This document shows, piece after piece, positions 1 through 8,303 of a stretch of DNA of 31,161 nt. A program made the position numbers and the translations under genes. Below the pieces are notes generated by a model that saw only the letters and a program-made list of their open reading frames with translations, was not told the DNA's origin and did no database searches. This stretch comes from Bacteroidales bacterium (GTDB lineage Bacteria > Bacteroidota > Bacteroidia > Bacteroidales > P3): assembly GCA_004551865.1 (NCBI GenBank), contig SFPR01000019.1:1-31161 (forward strand). Reading direction: 5' to 3'. Each line of letters starts with the position of its first letter. The first letter of the stretch is position 1.

Positions 1-9
1 AAAGAAAGT

Positions 10-399
10 TTAATCTTGTTTTGTCATCTCGATAAGAGGTTTGTTGTTCTTGTCTTTGATAAGGTATTTACCCGATTTGAGTTGCTCGATTGTCAATCCC
101 TCGGCATAAACTCTGCTGCTACCCTCTTGTCTTTGCAAGCTGATTTGGAAAGACAGCTCAAAGCTCTCGGAATTGCTCGCTCTATCAATCATCATCGTCA
201 ATTTGCCGTCATTGATTACTATGCTGTTCAAATCCATCTGCTTTGCATCAATCTTGTACAACATTGCGACAACATCGGTATATAAGTCGTCCGGCTGAAC
301 GTTGCTGTTATAAATCTTATCGACCCTGTAAGAGCCGTTTTGCGACATTCCTGCAACACCAAGGAGCAAGAACGCAAAAGCTAAAAGCACTTTTTTCAT
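10..399 (-). CDS. Small secreted protein of unknown function
   Basis: A 129-residue protein with a clear N-terminal signal peptide (MKKVLL, a hydrophobic core, cleavage near the MSQ at about residues 18-20). It is therefore probably exported to the periplasm or cell surface. The mature part is polar, with alternating hydrophobic residues that suggest a small beta-rich domain. I recognise no family and see no catalytic motif. It is the last gene of a minus-strand run (Usp, SPOR-like protein, dipeptidase, this gene), 38 bp after the dipeptidase stop. The ORF is complete, with its stop at the very left edge of the window. Function unknown. Confidence 0.75.
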   Translation of the reverse strand: MKKVLLAFAFLLLGVAGMSQNGSYRVDKIYNSNVQPDDLYTDVVAMLYKIDAKQMDLNSIVINDGKLTMMIDRASNSESFELSFQISLQRQEGSSRVYAEGLTIEQLKSGKYLIKDKNNKPLIEMTKQD

Positions 400-437
400 A
401 ACGTTATCCTTTTATGGTTAAACACATCTTGATTTTC

Positions 438-1808
438 TTATTTTGCACAACGCTCTGCCAATTCCGAATAGAAGTAAGTGATTGTTTCTATTCCCTTAAA
501 GAACTGCTCCAACGGGTAGTTCTCGTTTGGAGAGTGGATTGCGTCAGAGCCAAGACCAAATCCCATGAGAATGGCTTTTGTTCCGAGTATTCTCTCAAAG
601 CCTGCTATGATAGGGATACTGCCACCGCTTCGAGACGGAATAGGACGTTTGCCATAGGTTTTGCCGTATGCTGCCTCTGCGGCTTGATATGCAGGCATAT
701 CAATAGGGCAAACGTAAGCGTAACCGCCGTGAAGCGGAGTTACTTCGACCCTCACCGACTTTGGAGCAAGCGATTTGAAATATGTTGCGAACTGTTCGGT
801 AATCTCTTCAAAGTCTTGGTCCGGCACAAGGCGGAAAGAAATCTTTGCATGAGCAGTAGAAGGAATGACGGTCTTTGCTCCCTCTCCTGTATATCCGCCC
901 CATATTCCGCAACAATCAAGGCTTGGTCTTATGCCTGTGCGTTCCAATGTGGTGTAACCCTTTTCGCCATGAACCTCGTCAATATCCAAGGCTGCCTTAT
1001 AGGCTTTCTCGTCAAACGGAGCCTGATTCATCAACTTTCTTTCCTCATCTGAAACCACCAATACCTTATCATAGAAGCCCGGAATGGTAATATGGTTGTT
1101 CTCATCGGTCAGTTTGGCAATCATTTGGCAAAGAACATTGATAGGATTTGCCACAGCACCGCCATAAAGACCCGAATGCAAATCTCTGTTAGCCCCTGTT
1201 ACTTTCACTTCCACATATCCCAAGCCTCTCAAACCTGTTGTGATAGACGGAATATCAGAAGCCAACATAGAAGTATCCGATACCAATATAATATCACTCT
1301 TCAACAGCTCCTTGTTTTCTCTACAAAAATCATAAAGACTTACAGAGCCTATCTCCTCCTCTCCTTCCAACATAAACTTAACATTGCAAGGAAGAGCGTT
1401 TGTCTTAATCAAATACTCGAAAGCCTTGGCGTGCATGAATGACTGACCCTTGTCGTCGTCTGCACCCCTTGCCCAAATATGTCCGTCTTTGATTTGCGGT
1501 TCAAAAGGTTCGGTATGCCAAAGTTCAATCGGATCTACCGGCATCACATCATAGTGTCCATAAATCAAAATAGTAGGTTTGTCCGGCGAAACGATTTTTT
1601 CTGCATACACAACAGGGTTACCCTTTGTCGGCATGACCTCACAGCGGTCTGCACCTGCGGCAAGGATAATTTCTCTCCACCTTTGAGCGCAGCGAATCAT
1701 GTCCGGTTTGTGTGCTTCGATTGAAGAAATCGACGGAATGCGAATTAGAGAGAACAGCTCTTCCAAAAATCTGTCCTTATTCTCCTCTATGTATGTTTTA
1801 ATGTCCAT
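438..1808 (-). CDS. M20-family dipeptidase (metallopeptidase)
   Basis: Cytoplasmic zinc-dependent peptidase of the M20 family, 456 residues, the usual length for the M20 dipeptidase/CNDP-like group. Visible metal-site motifs are GHYDVMPV (about residues 84-91), ARGADDDKGQ (about 113-122, bridging Asp), EGEEEIGS (about 148-155, catalytic Glu and metal-binding Glu) and a C-terminal SDAIHSPNE His ligand. The dimerisation-domain motif DLHSGLYGG is also present. It probably cleaves dipeptides or short peptides for amino-acid supply. I chose the ATG at 1808 because the longer frame to 1835 begins with TTG and overlaps the stop of the upstream gene. It lies 23 bp downstream of the SPOR-like gene, so co-transcription is likely. 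The exact substrate cannot be read from the sequence. Confidence 0.93.
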   Translation of the reverse strand: MDIKTYIEENKDRFLEELFSLIRIPSISSIEAHKPDMIRCAQRWREIILAAGADRCEVMPTKGNPVVYAEKIVSPDKPTILIYGHYDVMPVDPIELWHTEPFEPQIKDGHIWARGADDDKGQSFMHAKAFEYLIKTNALPCNVKFMLEGEEEIGSVSLYDFCRENKELLKSDIILVSDTSMLASDIPSITTGLRGLGYVEVKVTGANRDLHSGLYGGAVANPINVLCQMIAKLTDENNHITIPGFYDKVLVVSDEERKLMNQAPFDEKAYKAALDIDEVHGEKGYTTLERTGIRPSLDCCGIWGGYTGEGAKTVIPSTAHAKISFRLVPDQDFEEITEQFATYFKSLAPKSVRVEVTPLHGGYAYVCPIDMPAYQAAEAAYGKTYGKRPIPSRSGGSIPIIAGFERILGTKAILMGFGLGSDAIHSPNENYPLEQFFKGIETITYFYSELAERCAK

Positions 1809-1831
1809 TGTATATTGTTTTTTGTTAGTTA

Positions 1832-2293
1832 TCAAAAATCCTTTTCAAGATCGTCCTCATAATATTCGGGAACGTACAAATCCTCTTCGTCAATCACCGG
1901 ATTGTTTATCCAATCTCTTATTATCTGAGCAGTGTTTACGCTTTTGCGAAGCTCCGAATAGACAGCGTATGCGTCCAATCGGCTGACAAAGTCGCCAAGT
2001 TTGACAATAAAATTAGGTTCATCAAAGGTAACATACGCCCTCATCTTGGGATACTTATCCAAAAGCTCCTCTTTGAGAGCAAAAGCCTTCGACTTGGCAT
2101 TGCTTCCCGTAAAGCTGTTCACCCTTATGCGATAGCCCTGAATGGAACGCGACATCTCGTTGTACTCTATGTGTCGTTCCAAAATAGTTTGCAATCTGCC
2201 GTCTGCCACAATCCTCACCTGAGAAAAAGCAGTTGCAGAACCCAAAACGCACATCGCAAAAGCGAGAAAGGCAAATTTCAACCTGACACTCAT
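1832..2293 (-). CDS. Secreted SPOR-like domain protein
   Basis: A 153-residue protein with a signal peptide (hydrophobic residues about 6-22, ending SATAFSQ). It is followed by a domain resembling the SPOR fold as found in Bacteroidota, with GYRIRVNSFTG then a helix and PNFIVKLGDF then a helix. SPOR domains bind glycan strands of peptidoglycan, usually denuded ones at division or remodelling sites, so a periplasmic cell-wall-associated role is inferred. The tail is acidic (about residues 136-153). It starts 3 bp after the stop of the universal stress gene and is followed 23 bp later by the dipeptidase, consistent with one transcript. The SPOR assignment rests on pattern recognition of the two beta-alpha repeats. 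Confidence 0.75.
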   Translation of the reverse strand: MSVRLKFAFLAFAMCVLGSATAFSQVRIVADGRLQTILERHIEYNEMSRSIQGYRIRVNSFTGSNAKSKAFALKEELLDKYPKMRAYVTFDEPNFIVKLGDFVSRLDAYAVYSELRKSVNTAQIIRDWINNPVIDEEDLYVPEYYEDDLEKDF

Positions 2294-2296
2294 TTT

Positions 2297-3118
2297 CTAC
2301 CTGCTCTCTCCGTTGATTTGCTTTACCGAAACAGCCAAAACCGGAATTGGAGACTGATTGATCATCTGCTGAGCGTATGGTCCGAGGAATATATTGCTGA
2401 GCGTTTTCTCCTGTTCGGTCATTATGACAATCAAGTCGGCGTTAATCTTTTCTGCATACTCGATTGTAGAAAGCGTAGTGTTCTCCGCATCAACATAATC
2501 GGTAACGTAGTCCATTTTCTCTTTGTCGAGCAACCTTTCGACGCTACCCACATAACCCTCAACCTCACTCCTTACGGTCTTGTTCTTCGTTGTGTGTATT
2601 CCCAAGACGTGAATGGTAGTATTTGGGAACATCTTGGCAAACTCTATTGTCCAAGGCACTTTTTGTCTTGTGTCCCGAGTAGAGTCAATCGGCATCACCA
2701 GACGCTCCAACGACTTATCAAAATTGAAGTTCTCCCTAACGCTCAACACAGGAGCAGAAGAAATAGTAATAGTCTTGTAGGTATTTGCACCGGCAAACTT
2801 CTCATCAAATCCGCTGTTGCCATGAGTTCCGATAACAAGCAAGTCTGCCTGCTCTTCCTTAACAACGGAGTTAAGGGCCGTATATACCTTACGACCGGAA
2901 ACTATTCTGTAAGAAACACTATTGCCGGTGGCCATCTTGGCAGACAAATCATCGCACATACGTTTCAATTCTGCCTCTGCCTCACAGCGGTCTTTTTCGG
3001 CAGTTTCGACCCACACAATAAGCAAATCAGCCTCAGCTCTCACAGCCACATCGCTTGCAAGTCTCATTGCCGCCAATGAAGTTTTAGAAAAGTCAATCCC
3101 AACAACTATTGTATCCAT
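2297..3118 (-). CDS. Tandem universal stress protein (UspA family)
   Basis: A cytoplasmic protein of 273 residues made of two UspA domains (about 1-140 and 145-270). Domain 1 starts with DTIVVGIDFSKTS and carries the nucleotide-binding signature GTHGNSG followed by the downstream small residues typical of ATP-binding Usps. In domain 2 the equivalent loop is degenerate (IVIMTEQEKT), so only the first domain is likely to bind ATP. The ATG at 3118 is preferred over an upstream GTG at 3139 because the Usp fold begins directly after it. A TAnnTTTG promoter element lies about 120 bp upstream. It is the first gene of a four-gene minus-strand run. Expected role: stress or starvation adaptation, with no specific partner visible. 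Confidence 0.92.
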   Translation of the reverse strand: MDTIVVGIDFSKTSLAAMRLASDVAVRAEADLLIVWVETAEKDRCEAEAELKRMCDDLSAKMATGNSVSYRIVSGRKVYTALNSVVKEEQADLLVIGTHGNSGFDEKFAGANTYKTITISSAPVLSVRENFNFDKSLERLVMPIDSTRDTRQKVPWTIEFAKMFPNTTIHVLGIHTTKNKTVRSEVEGYVGSVERLLDKEKMDYVTDYVDAENTTLSTIEYAEKINADLIVIMTEQEKTLSNIFLGPYAQQMINQSPIPVLAVSVKQINGESR

Positions 3119-3238
3119 ATTCCTATGTTTATTGTTCACTATTCAACACCTATTTATAAGTAGAACGAATATCTTTTCCAAATGTTTCGTTGCCCGAAAA
3201 AGACAACTGCTTTCAGATACTCACTCCGTTTTACGCTA

Positions 3239-3246
3239 CAAATGTA
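3239..3246 (-). promoter_or_regulatory. Bacteroidota -7 promoter element for the usp operon
   Basis: On the minus strand this reads TACATTTG, matching the Bacteroidota -7 consensus TAnnTTTG. TTTG-type candidates for the -33 element lie 15-22 bp further upstream in a very T-rich stretch. It would give a leader of about 115 nt for the universal stress gene. Confidence 0.55.
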
Positions 3247-3323
3247 CAAAAATAATTAACACAAACAACAAAAAACGCAATTAAACACTCAAAAAAAGCC
3301 TTGTAACAATCCATCAAAACAAA

Positions 3324-3351
3324 ACCCGAAAGCAGTCGCCTGCCCTCGGGT
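3324..3351 (-). terminator. Rho-independent terminator after the T9SS protein gene
   Basis: Inverted repeat ACCCGA (3324-3329) and TCGGGT (3346-3351), with an inner GCAG/CTGC pairing at 3332-3335 and 3340-3343. Read on the minus strand it is followed by TTTTGTTTTG, a U-rich tail. It sits about 45 bp downstream of the stop codon at 3397. Confidence 0.65.
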
Positions 3352-3396
3352 ACGTAAAAAAAGAAAAAAGAATTTTCGTTCCAATAGCAGTGCATC

Positions 3397-6183
3397 TTAA
3401 TGCACCACTATCTTGTTTGAAAATGAAGTTTCATCTGTTTGCACATTCACAATGTAAGTTCCCGACGCCACTTCGTCAAGGGTAAATGTGCTGATTGTGA
3501 TTTGACGATTGTTGTTGTAGAACTTTATTTCCTCCACATTGGCAACGTCTTCTATTGATACATTGTTCTTGTTTATCACGAGCTTAAAACGTCCTTCGTT
3601 GTCGCCTCTTGCAATGTCGGCTGTATATACATCGTCTTGGTTCATCACCGTTTCATTGTTGTCGTCTATCAAGCTGAGTGTGTAGCCTTCCGGAATATAT
3701 TCGGCAATAATCTCAACACTGCGGCTCTGCTCGCTGCGTATGTTAAGGTCTGCCACAAAGTGTGTGCTGTCTGCTTCCTGCTTGCATAGCATTCTTTCGC
3801 CAAGGGCAAAGTATGGTTCGGCAACTGTGCCGCTGCCAAAGAGCTTGTCGGCATCGAAAATGTCGTACTCGGCACTCGCCGCATCGTTTTGGCGATACAT
3901 CACCGGCACTCGGTATCCCTCACTCGCAACCGACACTCTCAAAAACTCTCCTGCTCCACTCGCCGCAACCTTACTTGTGTTATTCTTTGTTGTAGGATAA
4001 TCTACAAGCATAGATTTTGAAAGAGTATCTTGCTTCTCTCCAGATGAATTAAACTGGACAAAGAAACCTTGTGCTGCTTCTATCGTTCCGGAACTCTTGA
4101 TTGTCCAAACCGGATTTTTTCCGTCTCGTACGTAAACACATTCTCCTTGAATAGCTTCATTACTTTCGTTTGCAATTCCGCTCAATACTTTGCTTACGTC
4201 CAAGCGTGCAGGGTATGGATTTGCCAAAGCAAGCCAATTACCATTAGTATTTTGTCCAACATTCTTAGTTATCACTAAATCTGTGTTCACAAAATTGACA
4301 ACCGTCGGGGCTTGTTCTCCATTATCATCATCTGTTTTGTCGTCTATATTCACAAAGACATGATTTCCATTTGTATAAATAAGTATCCCTTCTCCTATTG
4401 CTACAGGATCGTTCCACATAAGGTAGTTATTTTCGTCCCACATATTGTTTTCATAGCCATACTTCAAAGCCCAGAAACGCAAACAACCGACCGGTTGTGC
4501 TGCATTGTAAGCATCGTGAAGCGGTTCCATGTTTTGGTGTCCTGCCATGCCGATAAAGTTCCACATATCCGGGTAAATCTCCTTCGTTATCACGCCTTTC
4601 ATATCATTAGTAGTACCATTAACAAAGCTGCCTCCGTCTTCTATGGTAATATCAACGTAAGACAAATCGATATTATGCCCATTTTCCAAAATCAAAGCCG
4701 CATCTTTTCTGATTTTTATCGGTAGCCTGCTTTCTGAACTACCCAAATTATTTGAAATACTTGCGGAACTTCTTATTGTAACCTTGTTCTTAATGTCAAT
4801 ACTTTTCACATTTTCCCAAGCATTCGGTTCGTTGACAGGATCAACATAGTTTTGCCATGTTGTCAATGTTGTAAAATCACCATCTTGATTGGAGTAGATA
4901 TGTCCCTTAATCGCAGATTTCAATTCTATTTTGCAAGTTTCACTCTCGTTATTGGGTCTGCACACTTCAACAAAATCATCTCCCAAATACACCAACTCGT
5001 CTTGCATCTCTGATTGGTTGGAGGTTTGCGACAACAAAGGAGCTACACTGCCTGCAGACTGCGTATGATAGTATTTAGTTTCCTCATTCTTCACAACAGT
5101 CGCACCACTATTTTCACAACCTGCTCTGAATGTTAGATCGGATTCCGAATTACCATCATTAACCTTTCCACTCAAAGGATAAGCAGCATTATATGTAGCA
5201 TCAGGTACAACAGATATTCTACCTATGTTCGCATAACAATTATACAAATTGACCGAACGAGCCAACACGGCGATACCTGCGGCAACTGATTCGTAGGCTC
5301 TGGTATTCTCCGATACTATTGCGGTTGCATCAACATAACAATTCCTTATAACAATACTATTATTATTATCATTCGGATCTCCTTTCTGTACTCTTCCCGC
5401 AATGCCTCCCACATTTGCACACGTAGTAAAACTATACCCTTGAACACGAAGCGAACCTCTGAAAAGGCATCTCTCTATCACCACATTAGATTTTGAAACC
5501 AAATTGGCAACCATTCCTCCAACGCAAGAAAGTCCGTCAAGTGTGTAAGGTCTTTCCGATGTAGTCTCGCAAGAATAAGAAATTCCTTGAAGAGTTCCGC
5601 CCTCCATACTTCCGACAGCTCCTGCCACATGAACATAGAAGCAAATTTTGTTACGAAATCCCGAAATATTCACCCTCGAATCATTGATACAACAATTTGA
5701 AATAGTAGCATTGCCAGTCATTCTGCCACAAATAAAGCCCATATATCTTTGAGTCTGTGAATAGGCTCCGCTCTCACTGCAAGTAAAACTAATGTTAGAT
5801 TCTTTAATGGTAAGATTCTTTACGACGGCACTTGACAAAGTACCAAAAAGACCAATATATCCGTCCTGATTCTCGTCTGTGTCGTTGACTTTGATACTTA
5901 TTTGATATGTTATACTCTTACCATTTCCGTCATAGTTGCCTGTAAAGTTTCCGACAACGTATGCAGGAGTGGTATTATTTGCGGATATTGAACCTAAATC
6001 AATATCCGCTGTCTGCTTATAATAGTTATCCAATCCCCTTGTGTTGATTGCTCTAAAATGATCTGCCGATTCAATTAAGTAAGGATTATCCTTTGTGCCG
6101 GTTCCGTGCCAAGTAATTTGTGCAAACAAATCCGCAGTGCAGGCAAACAGCAATGCTGTTGCCATAAGTAATAGTTTCTTCAT
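3397..6183 (-). CDS. Large secreted repeat protein with T9SS-type C-terminal domain
   Basis: A 928-residue exported protein. It has a signal peptide (about residues 1-21). The long N-terminal part (about 25-370) is rich in GLUG-like beta-strand units, such as FTGNYDGNGKSI and GYIGLFGTL followed by VKNLTI, and probably forms a beta-helix. A central beta-rich region follows. The last ~75 residues resemble the type IX secretion sorting domain, ending with ASGTYIVNVQTDE and a terminal SNKIVVH. In Bacteroidota such proteins are carried across the outer membrane by T9SS and anchored at the surface or released, so a surface adhesin or matrix-like role is inferred. No catalytic domain was recognised. 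It lies 15 bp downstream of the small protein gene at 6199-6474 and is followed by a terminator. Confidence 0.85.
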   Translation of the reverse strand: MKKLLLMATALLFACTADLFAQITWHGTGTKDNPYLIESADHFRAINTRGLDNYYKQTADIDLGSISANNTTPAYVVGNFTGNYDGNGKSITYQISIKVNDTDENQDGYIGLFGTLSSAVVKNLTIKESNISFTCSESGAYSQTQRYMGFICGRMTGNATISNCCINDSRVNISGFRNKICFYVHVAGAVGSMEGGTLQGISYSCETTSERPYTLDGLSCVGGMVANLVSKSNVVIERCLFRGSLRVQGYSFTTCANVGGIAGRVQKGDPNDNNNSIVIRNCYVDATAIVSENTRAYESVAAGIAVLARSVNLYNCYANIGRISVVPDATYNAAYPLSGKVNDGNSESDLTFRAGCENSGATVVKNEETKYYHTQSAGSVAPLLSQTSNQSEMQDELVYLGDDFVEVCRPNNESETCKIELKSAIKGHIYSNQDGDFTTLTTWQNYVDPVNEPNAWENVKSIDIKNKVTIRSSASISNNLGSSESRLPIKIRKDAALILENGHNIDLSYVDITIEDGGSFVNGTTNDMKGVITKEIYPDMWNFIGMAGHQNMEPLHDAYNAAQPVGCLRFWALKYGYENNMWDENNYLMWNDPVAIGEGILIYTNGNHVFVNIDDKTDDDNGEQAPTVVNFVNTDLVITKNVGQNTNGNWLALANPYPARLDVSKVLSGIANESNEAIQGECVYVRDGKNPVWTIKSSGTIEAAQGFFVQFNSSGEKQDTLSKSMLVDYPTTKNNTSKVAASGAGEFLRVSVASEGYRVPVMYRQNDAASAEYDIFDADKLFGSGTVAEPYFALGERMLCKQEADSTHFVADLNIRSEQSRSVEIIAEYIPEGYTLSLIDDNNETVMNQDDVYTADIARGDNEGRFKLVINKNNVSIEDVANVEEIKFYNNNRQITISTFTLDEVASGTYIVNVQTDETSFSNKIVVH

Positions 6184-6198
6184 TGTCCTTTCCTCCCG

Positions 6199-6474
6199 TT
6201 ATTTTTCTTTGTTGTTACGATAAATCTTCACTCCCGCAAATCCCGATGCCAATGTGAGCAAAACAAGTGTTGCAGGCGTCAAAGGAACATTCCCCTCCGT
6301 ATCCATTTCGTTACCAGGATTAGTACTTGTATAAGGAACTCTGTTTACGTTCCCAGTCTTTGTATGTCCGTAATATTGAGATTGCGGAACGGGTGGTTTG
6401 GGGTCTGCTAACGCAGAGAGCGAAACAAACGATAATAACAGGCAAGCTGCCGTCTTCAAAATTAGTTTTCTCAT
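6199..6474 (-). CDS. Small exported protein with C-terminal hydrophobic/basic sorting-like tail
   Basis: A 91-residue protein. It has an N-terminal signal peptide (MRKLILKTAACLLLSF, cleavage near ALA-D at about 23), a short Pro/Gly/Thr/Asn-rich middle, then VPLTP, one hydrophobic helix (about 64-80) and a basic tail KIYRNNKEK. This layout (Pro-containing turn, hydrophobic segment, cluster of Lys/Arg at the end) resembles short C-terminal sorting signals of Bacteroidota such as the PID-CTERM type. The exact motif is not identical and the assignment is inferred. I prefer the ATG at 6474. The frame extends to a GTG at 6537, but that adds a Lys-rich stretch encoded by a DNA repeat and buries the signal peptide. 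It is the first gene of a pair with the T9SS cargo protein, 15 bp apart. Confidence 0.7.
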   Translation of the reverse strand: MRKLILKTAACLLLSFVSLSALADPKPPVPQSQYYGHTKTGNVNRVPYTSTNPGNEMDTEGNVPLTPATLVLLTLASGFAGVKIYRNNKEK

Positions 6475-6479
6475 TACTG

Positions 6480-6517
6480 TTGCTTTTTTCTTGTTTACTA
6501 TTGCTTTTTTCTTGTTT
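6480..6517. repeat. 17-bp direct repeat in the leader of the small exported protein
   Basis: TTGCTTTTTTCTTGTTT occurs at 6480-6496 and again at 6501-6517 (21 bp apart, start to start), followed by a partial TTCTTG. It lies immediately upstream of the preferred start codon on the minus strand, within the predicted 5' leader. There it gives an A-rich run with repeated AACAAGAAAAAAG. Confidence 0.7.
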
Positions 6518-6572
6518 TTCTTGTGTGTCAATCGCACTTCGGTTCGTACCCAATGTTGAAATTAACAAGCAG

Positions 6573-6580
6573 CAAAGATA
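6573..6580 (-). promoter_or_regulatory. -7 promoter element for the small exported/T9SS protein operon
   Basis: On the minus strand this reads TATCTTTG, matching TAnnTTTG. A TTTG (the -33 element) sits about 20 bp further upstream, near 6602-6605. The predicted leader is about 90 nt to the ATG at 6474. Its position downstream of the upstream-most possible start region supports the shorter ORF. Confidence 0.6.
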
Positions 6581-6605
6581 ATACATTTTGTTTTTTGGAG
6601 CAAAC

Positions 6606-7040
6606 AGTTTGACAAACAGCTCTTCTGAGTTTAAGATAAGGGTATTTGTCTTTTTAATTCAAATTAAATTATCGCTTCGGGGAGAGGTAATAACACAACC
6701 TCATATAGAGTTATTAACATGGTTTAGGGATTTATTCAAATAGATTCTAAATAAACATCATTTATATCCATAGTTACAAATTTTATAGTCAAAATCTGCA
6801 TTTTTAACATTTGGATTTGTCGTTTTTATGCACATTTTTACTCTCGCAGCCCCTCTTTGCACCCATATTACACACTCTATTCAGAGTTTTTATGTGCTAT
6901 TTCGGGCTGTTATTCCTTCTCTTTTGTTCTCCGCAAGCCTCATATCACCAAATCGAAAAGACCATTACATCAAAAACACAACAAGCTGAAACACAAATAG
7001 TTTACCGCCAAGTTTTCGCACAACAAAAATCTGCCGAAAC
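6606..7040. other. Long AT-rich non-coding region
   Basis: Divergent intergenic DNA between the small exported protein gene and ruvB. It is AT-rich with scattered stop codons. I see no convincing gene, RNA fold or terminator here apart from the promoters at its edges. The plus-strand open frame at 6811-7158 is not believed (see the rejected list). The 21-bp repeat array begins at its right end. Confidence 0.5.
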
Positions 7041-7115
7041 AAAACGCCGTTTTGCGAAAATAAAACGCCATTTCAGTACGATAAAACGGCGTTTCGTTCC
7101 GACGAAACGCCGTTT
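7041..7115. repeat. Four-unit 21-bp tandem repeat array (copy 1)
   Basis: Four copies of a 12-bp core start at exactly 21-bp intervals: AAAACGCCGTTT (7041), AAAACGCCATTT (7062), AAAACGGCGTTT (7083) and GAAACGCCGTTT (7104). They are separated by unlike 9-bp spacers. The core is nearly palindromic (AAACG-S-CGTTT). Units 3 and 4 form a perfect 15-bp inverted repeat with a 4-nt loop (7083-7116). A second array of the same design lies at 25290-25364. The array ends 71 bp before the ruvB -7 element. Confidence 0.9.
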
Positions 7116-7185
7116 TGTAAACACTTGGTTCTCAAAAGAGTACAAAAGGATTGGATAGCAAGAAGTGAAAGTACGGCTTTTTTCT

Positions 7186-7193
7186 TACCTTTG
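7186..7193 (+). promoter_or_regulatory. -7 promoter element for ruvB
   Basis: TACCTTTG matches the Bacteroidota consensus TAnnTTTG. The -33 element is not well conserved here. The predicted leader is about 70 nt and includes a possible hairpin at 7211-7241: GGCT..GT..GTCG pairs with CGAC..AC..AGCC, with one bulge and one mismatch. Confidence 0.6.
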
Positions 7194-7268
7194 CAGGGCA
7201 AAAGGATTGTGGCTTGTGGTCGATTGGAAACGACAACAGCCTGAAAAACTTTATCAAAATAAAGGAAA

Positions 7269-8294
7269 ATGAATGAAAATCTGAACCCTTCAAAGGAGCG
7301 TCTCTCAAAAAATGAGAGCGATTATGAGAAGGCTTTGCGTCCTTCGGCGTTCGATGCTTTTGCCGGTCAGAGTCAGATTAAGGAAAATCTGAAAATCTTT
7401 GTTCGTGCGGCAAGAGAGAGAGGCGAGGCGTTAGATCATGTGTTGTTGCATGGTCCTCCCGGCTTGGGAAAGACGACTTTGAGCTACATTATTGCCAACG
7501 AACTCGGGGTAAATGTGAAGATGACTTCCGGTCCTGTGCTTGACAAGCCGGGCGAATTGGCAGGTATTTTGACCAACTTGGAGACCAATGATGTGCTTTT
7601 TATTGATGAAATTCACAGGCTTTCGCCCATTGTGGAAGAGTATCTTTATTCGGCAATGGAGGATTATAAGATTGACATAATGATTGAGAGCGGTCCGAAT
7701 GCCCGAAGTGTGCAGATAGGCTTAAATCCTTTCACTCTCATTGGTGCAACCACCCGAAGCGGTTTGCTCACAGCTCCTCTGCGTTCGCGTTTTGGCATTA
7801 CTTGTCGTCTGCAATACTATGACCACCAAACGCTTGCAAACATCATCAGACGCTCTGCCGCAATCCTTGCAACGCCTATTGACGACGATGCAGCCTTAGA
7901 AATAGCCCGCCGAAGCAGAGGCACTCCCCGAATTGCAAACCTGCTTCTCAGGCGAGTGAGGGACTTTGCCCAAATTCTCTCCGACGGAAAGATAAGCATA
8001 GCTGTTGCAAAGAAAGCCTTGGAGGCTCTGAATGTGGACAAAAACGGCTTGGACGAAATGGACAATCGCATTTTGAGTGCCATAATCGAAAAGTTTAAGG
8101 GTGGTCCGGTGGGCATTACCACCATTGCAACGGCGGTGGGCGAAGATGCAGGTACGATTGAGGAGGTGTATGAGCCGTTTCTCATTCAAGAGGGCTTTAT
8201 CATGAGAACTGCAAGGGGAAGAGAAGCCACCGAGGCGGCTTACCGACACTTGGGAAAGTACCCCTCAAAAGGCTCTCAACAAGAATTATTTTAG
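7269..8294 (+). CDS. ruvB: Holliday junction branch-migration helicase RuvB
   Basis: A 341-residue AAA+ ATPase that forms hexameric rings on both sides of a RuvA-bound Holliday junction and drives branch migration during recombinational repair. Motifs visible: Walker A GPPGLGKTT (62-70), Walker B LFIDEIHRL (about 110-118), sensor I GATTRSG (159-165) and the arginine-finger region RSRFG (172-176). The C-terminal winged-helix domain, with GPVGITTIATAVGED, follows. Length and motif order are normal. It stands alone after its own promoter, with hutH 57 bp downstream, and ruvA and ruvC are not in the window. The 21-bp array lies just upstream of the promoter. Confidence 0.98.
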   Translation: MNENLNPSKERLSKNESDYEKALRPSAFDAFAGQSQIKENLKIFVRAARERGEALDHVLLHGPPGLGKTTLSYIIANELGVNVKMTSGPVLDKPGELAGILTNLETNDVLFIDEIHRLSPIVEEYLYSAMEDYKIDIMIESGPNARSVQIGLNPFTLIGATTRSGLLTAPLRSRFGITCRLQYYDHQTLANIIRRSAAILATPIDDDAALEIARRSRGTPRIANLLLRRVRDFAQILSDGKISIAVAKKALEALNVDKNGLDEMDNRILSAIIEKFKGGPVGITTIATAVGEDAGTIEEVYEPFLIQEGFIMRTARGREATEAAYRHLGKYPSKGSQQELF

Positions 8295-8303
8295 AAAATG
8301 TGC

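Noticed and set aside
1809..1835. Upstream TTG start for the dipeptidase
   Set aside because: It overlaps the preceding stop codon and adds nine residues not needed by the M20 fold. The ATG at 1808 is better.
7041..7115. CRISPR array
   Set aside because: Cores are only 12 bp and spacers 9 bp, far shorter than any CRISPR, the array has four units, and there are no cas genes.
7083..7116. Perfect 15-bp hairpin as a transcription terminator
   Set aside because: It lies between divergent genes with no transcript ending there, and it is part of a periodic array repeated at 25290-25364 in the same kind of location.
6811..7158. Plus-strand open frame of 115 codons with repeated KRRF units
   Set aside because: The repeated residues are the translation of the 21-bp DNA array (one unit = 7 codons). 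The rest is low-complexity, and the frame lies in AT-rich divergent intergenic DNA without a family match.
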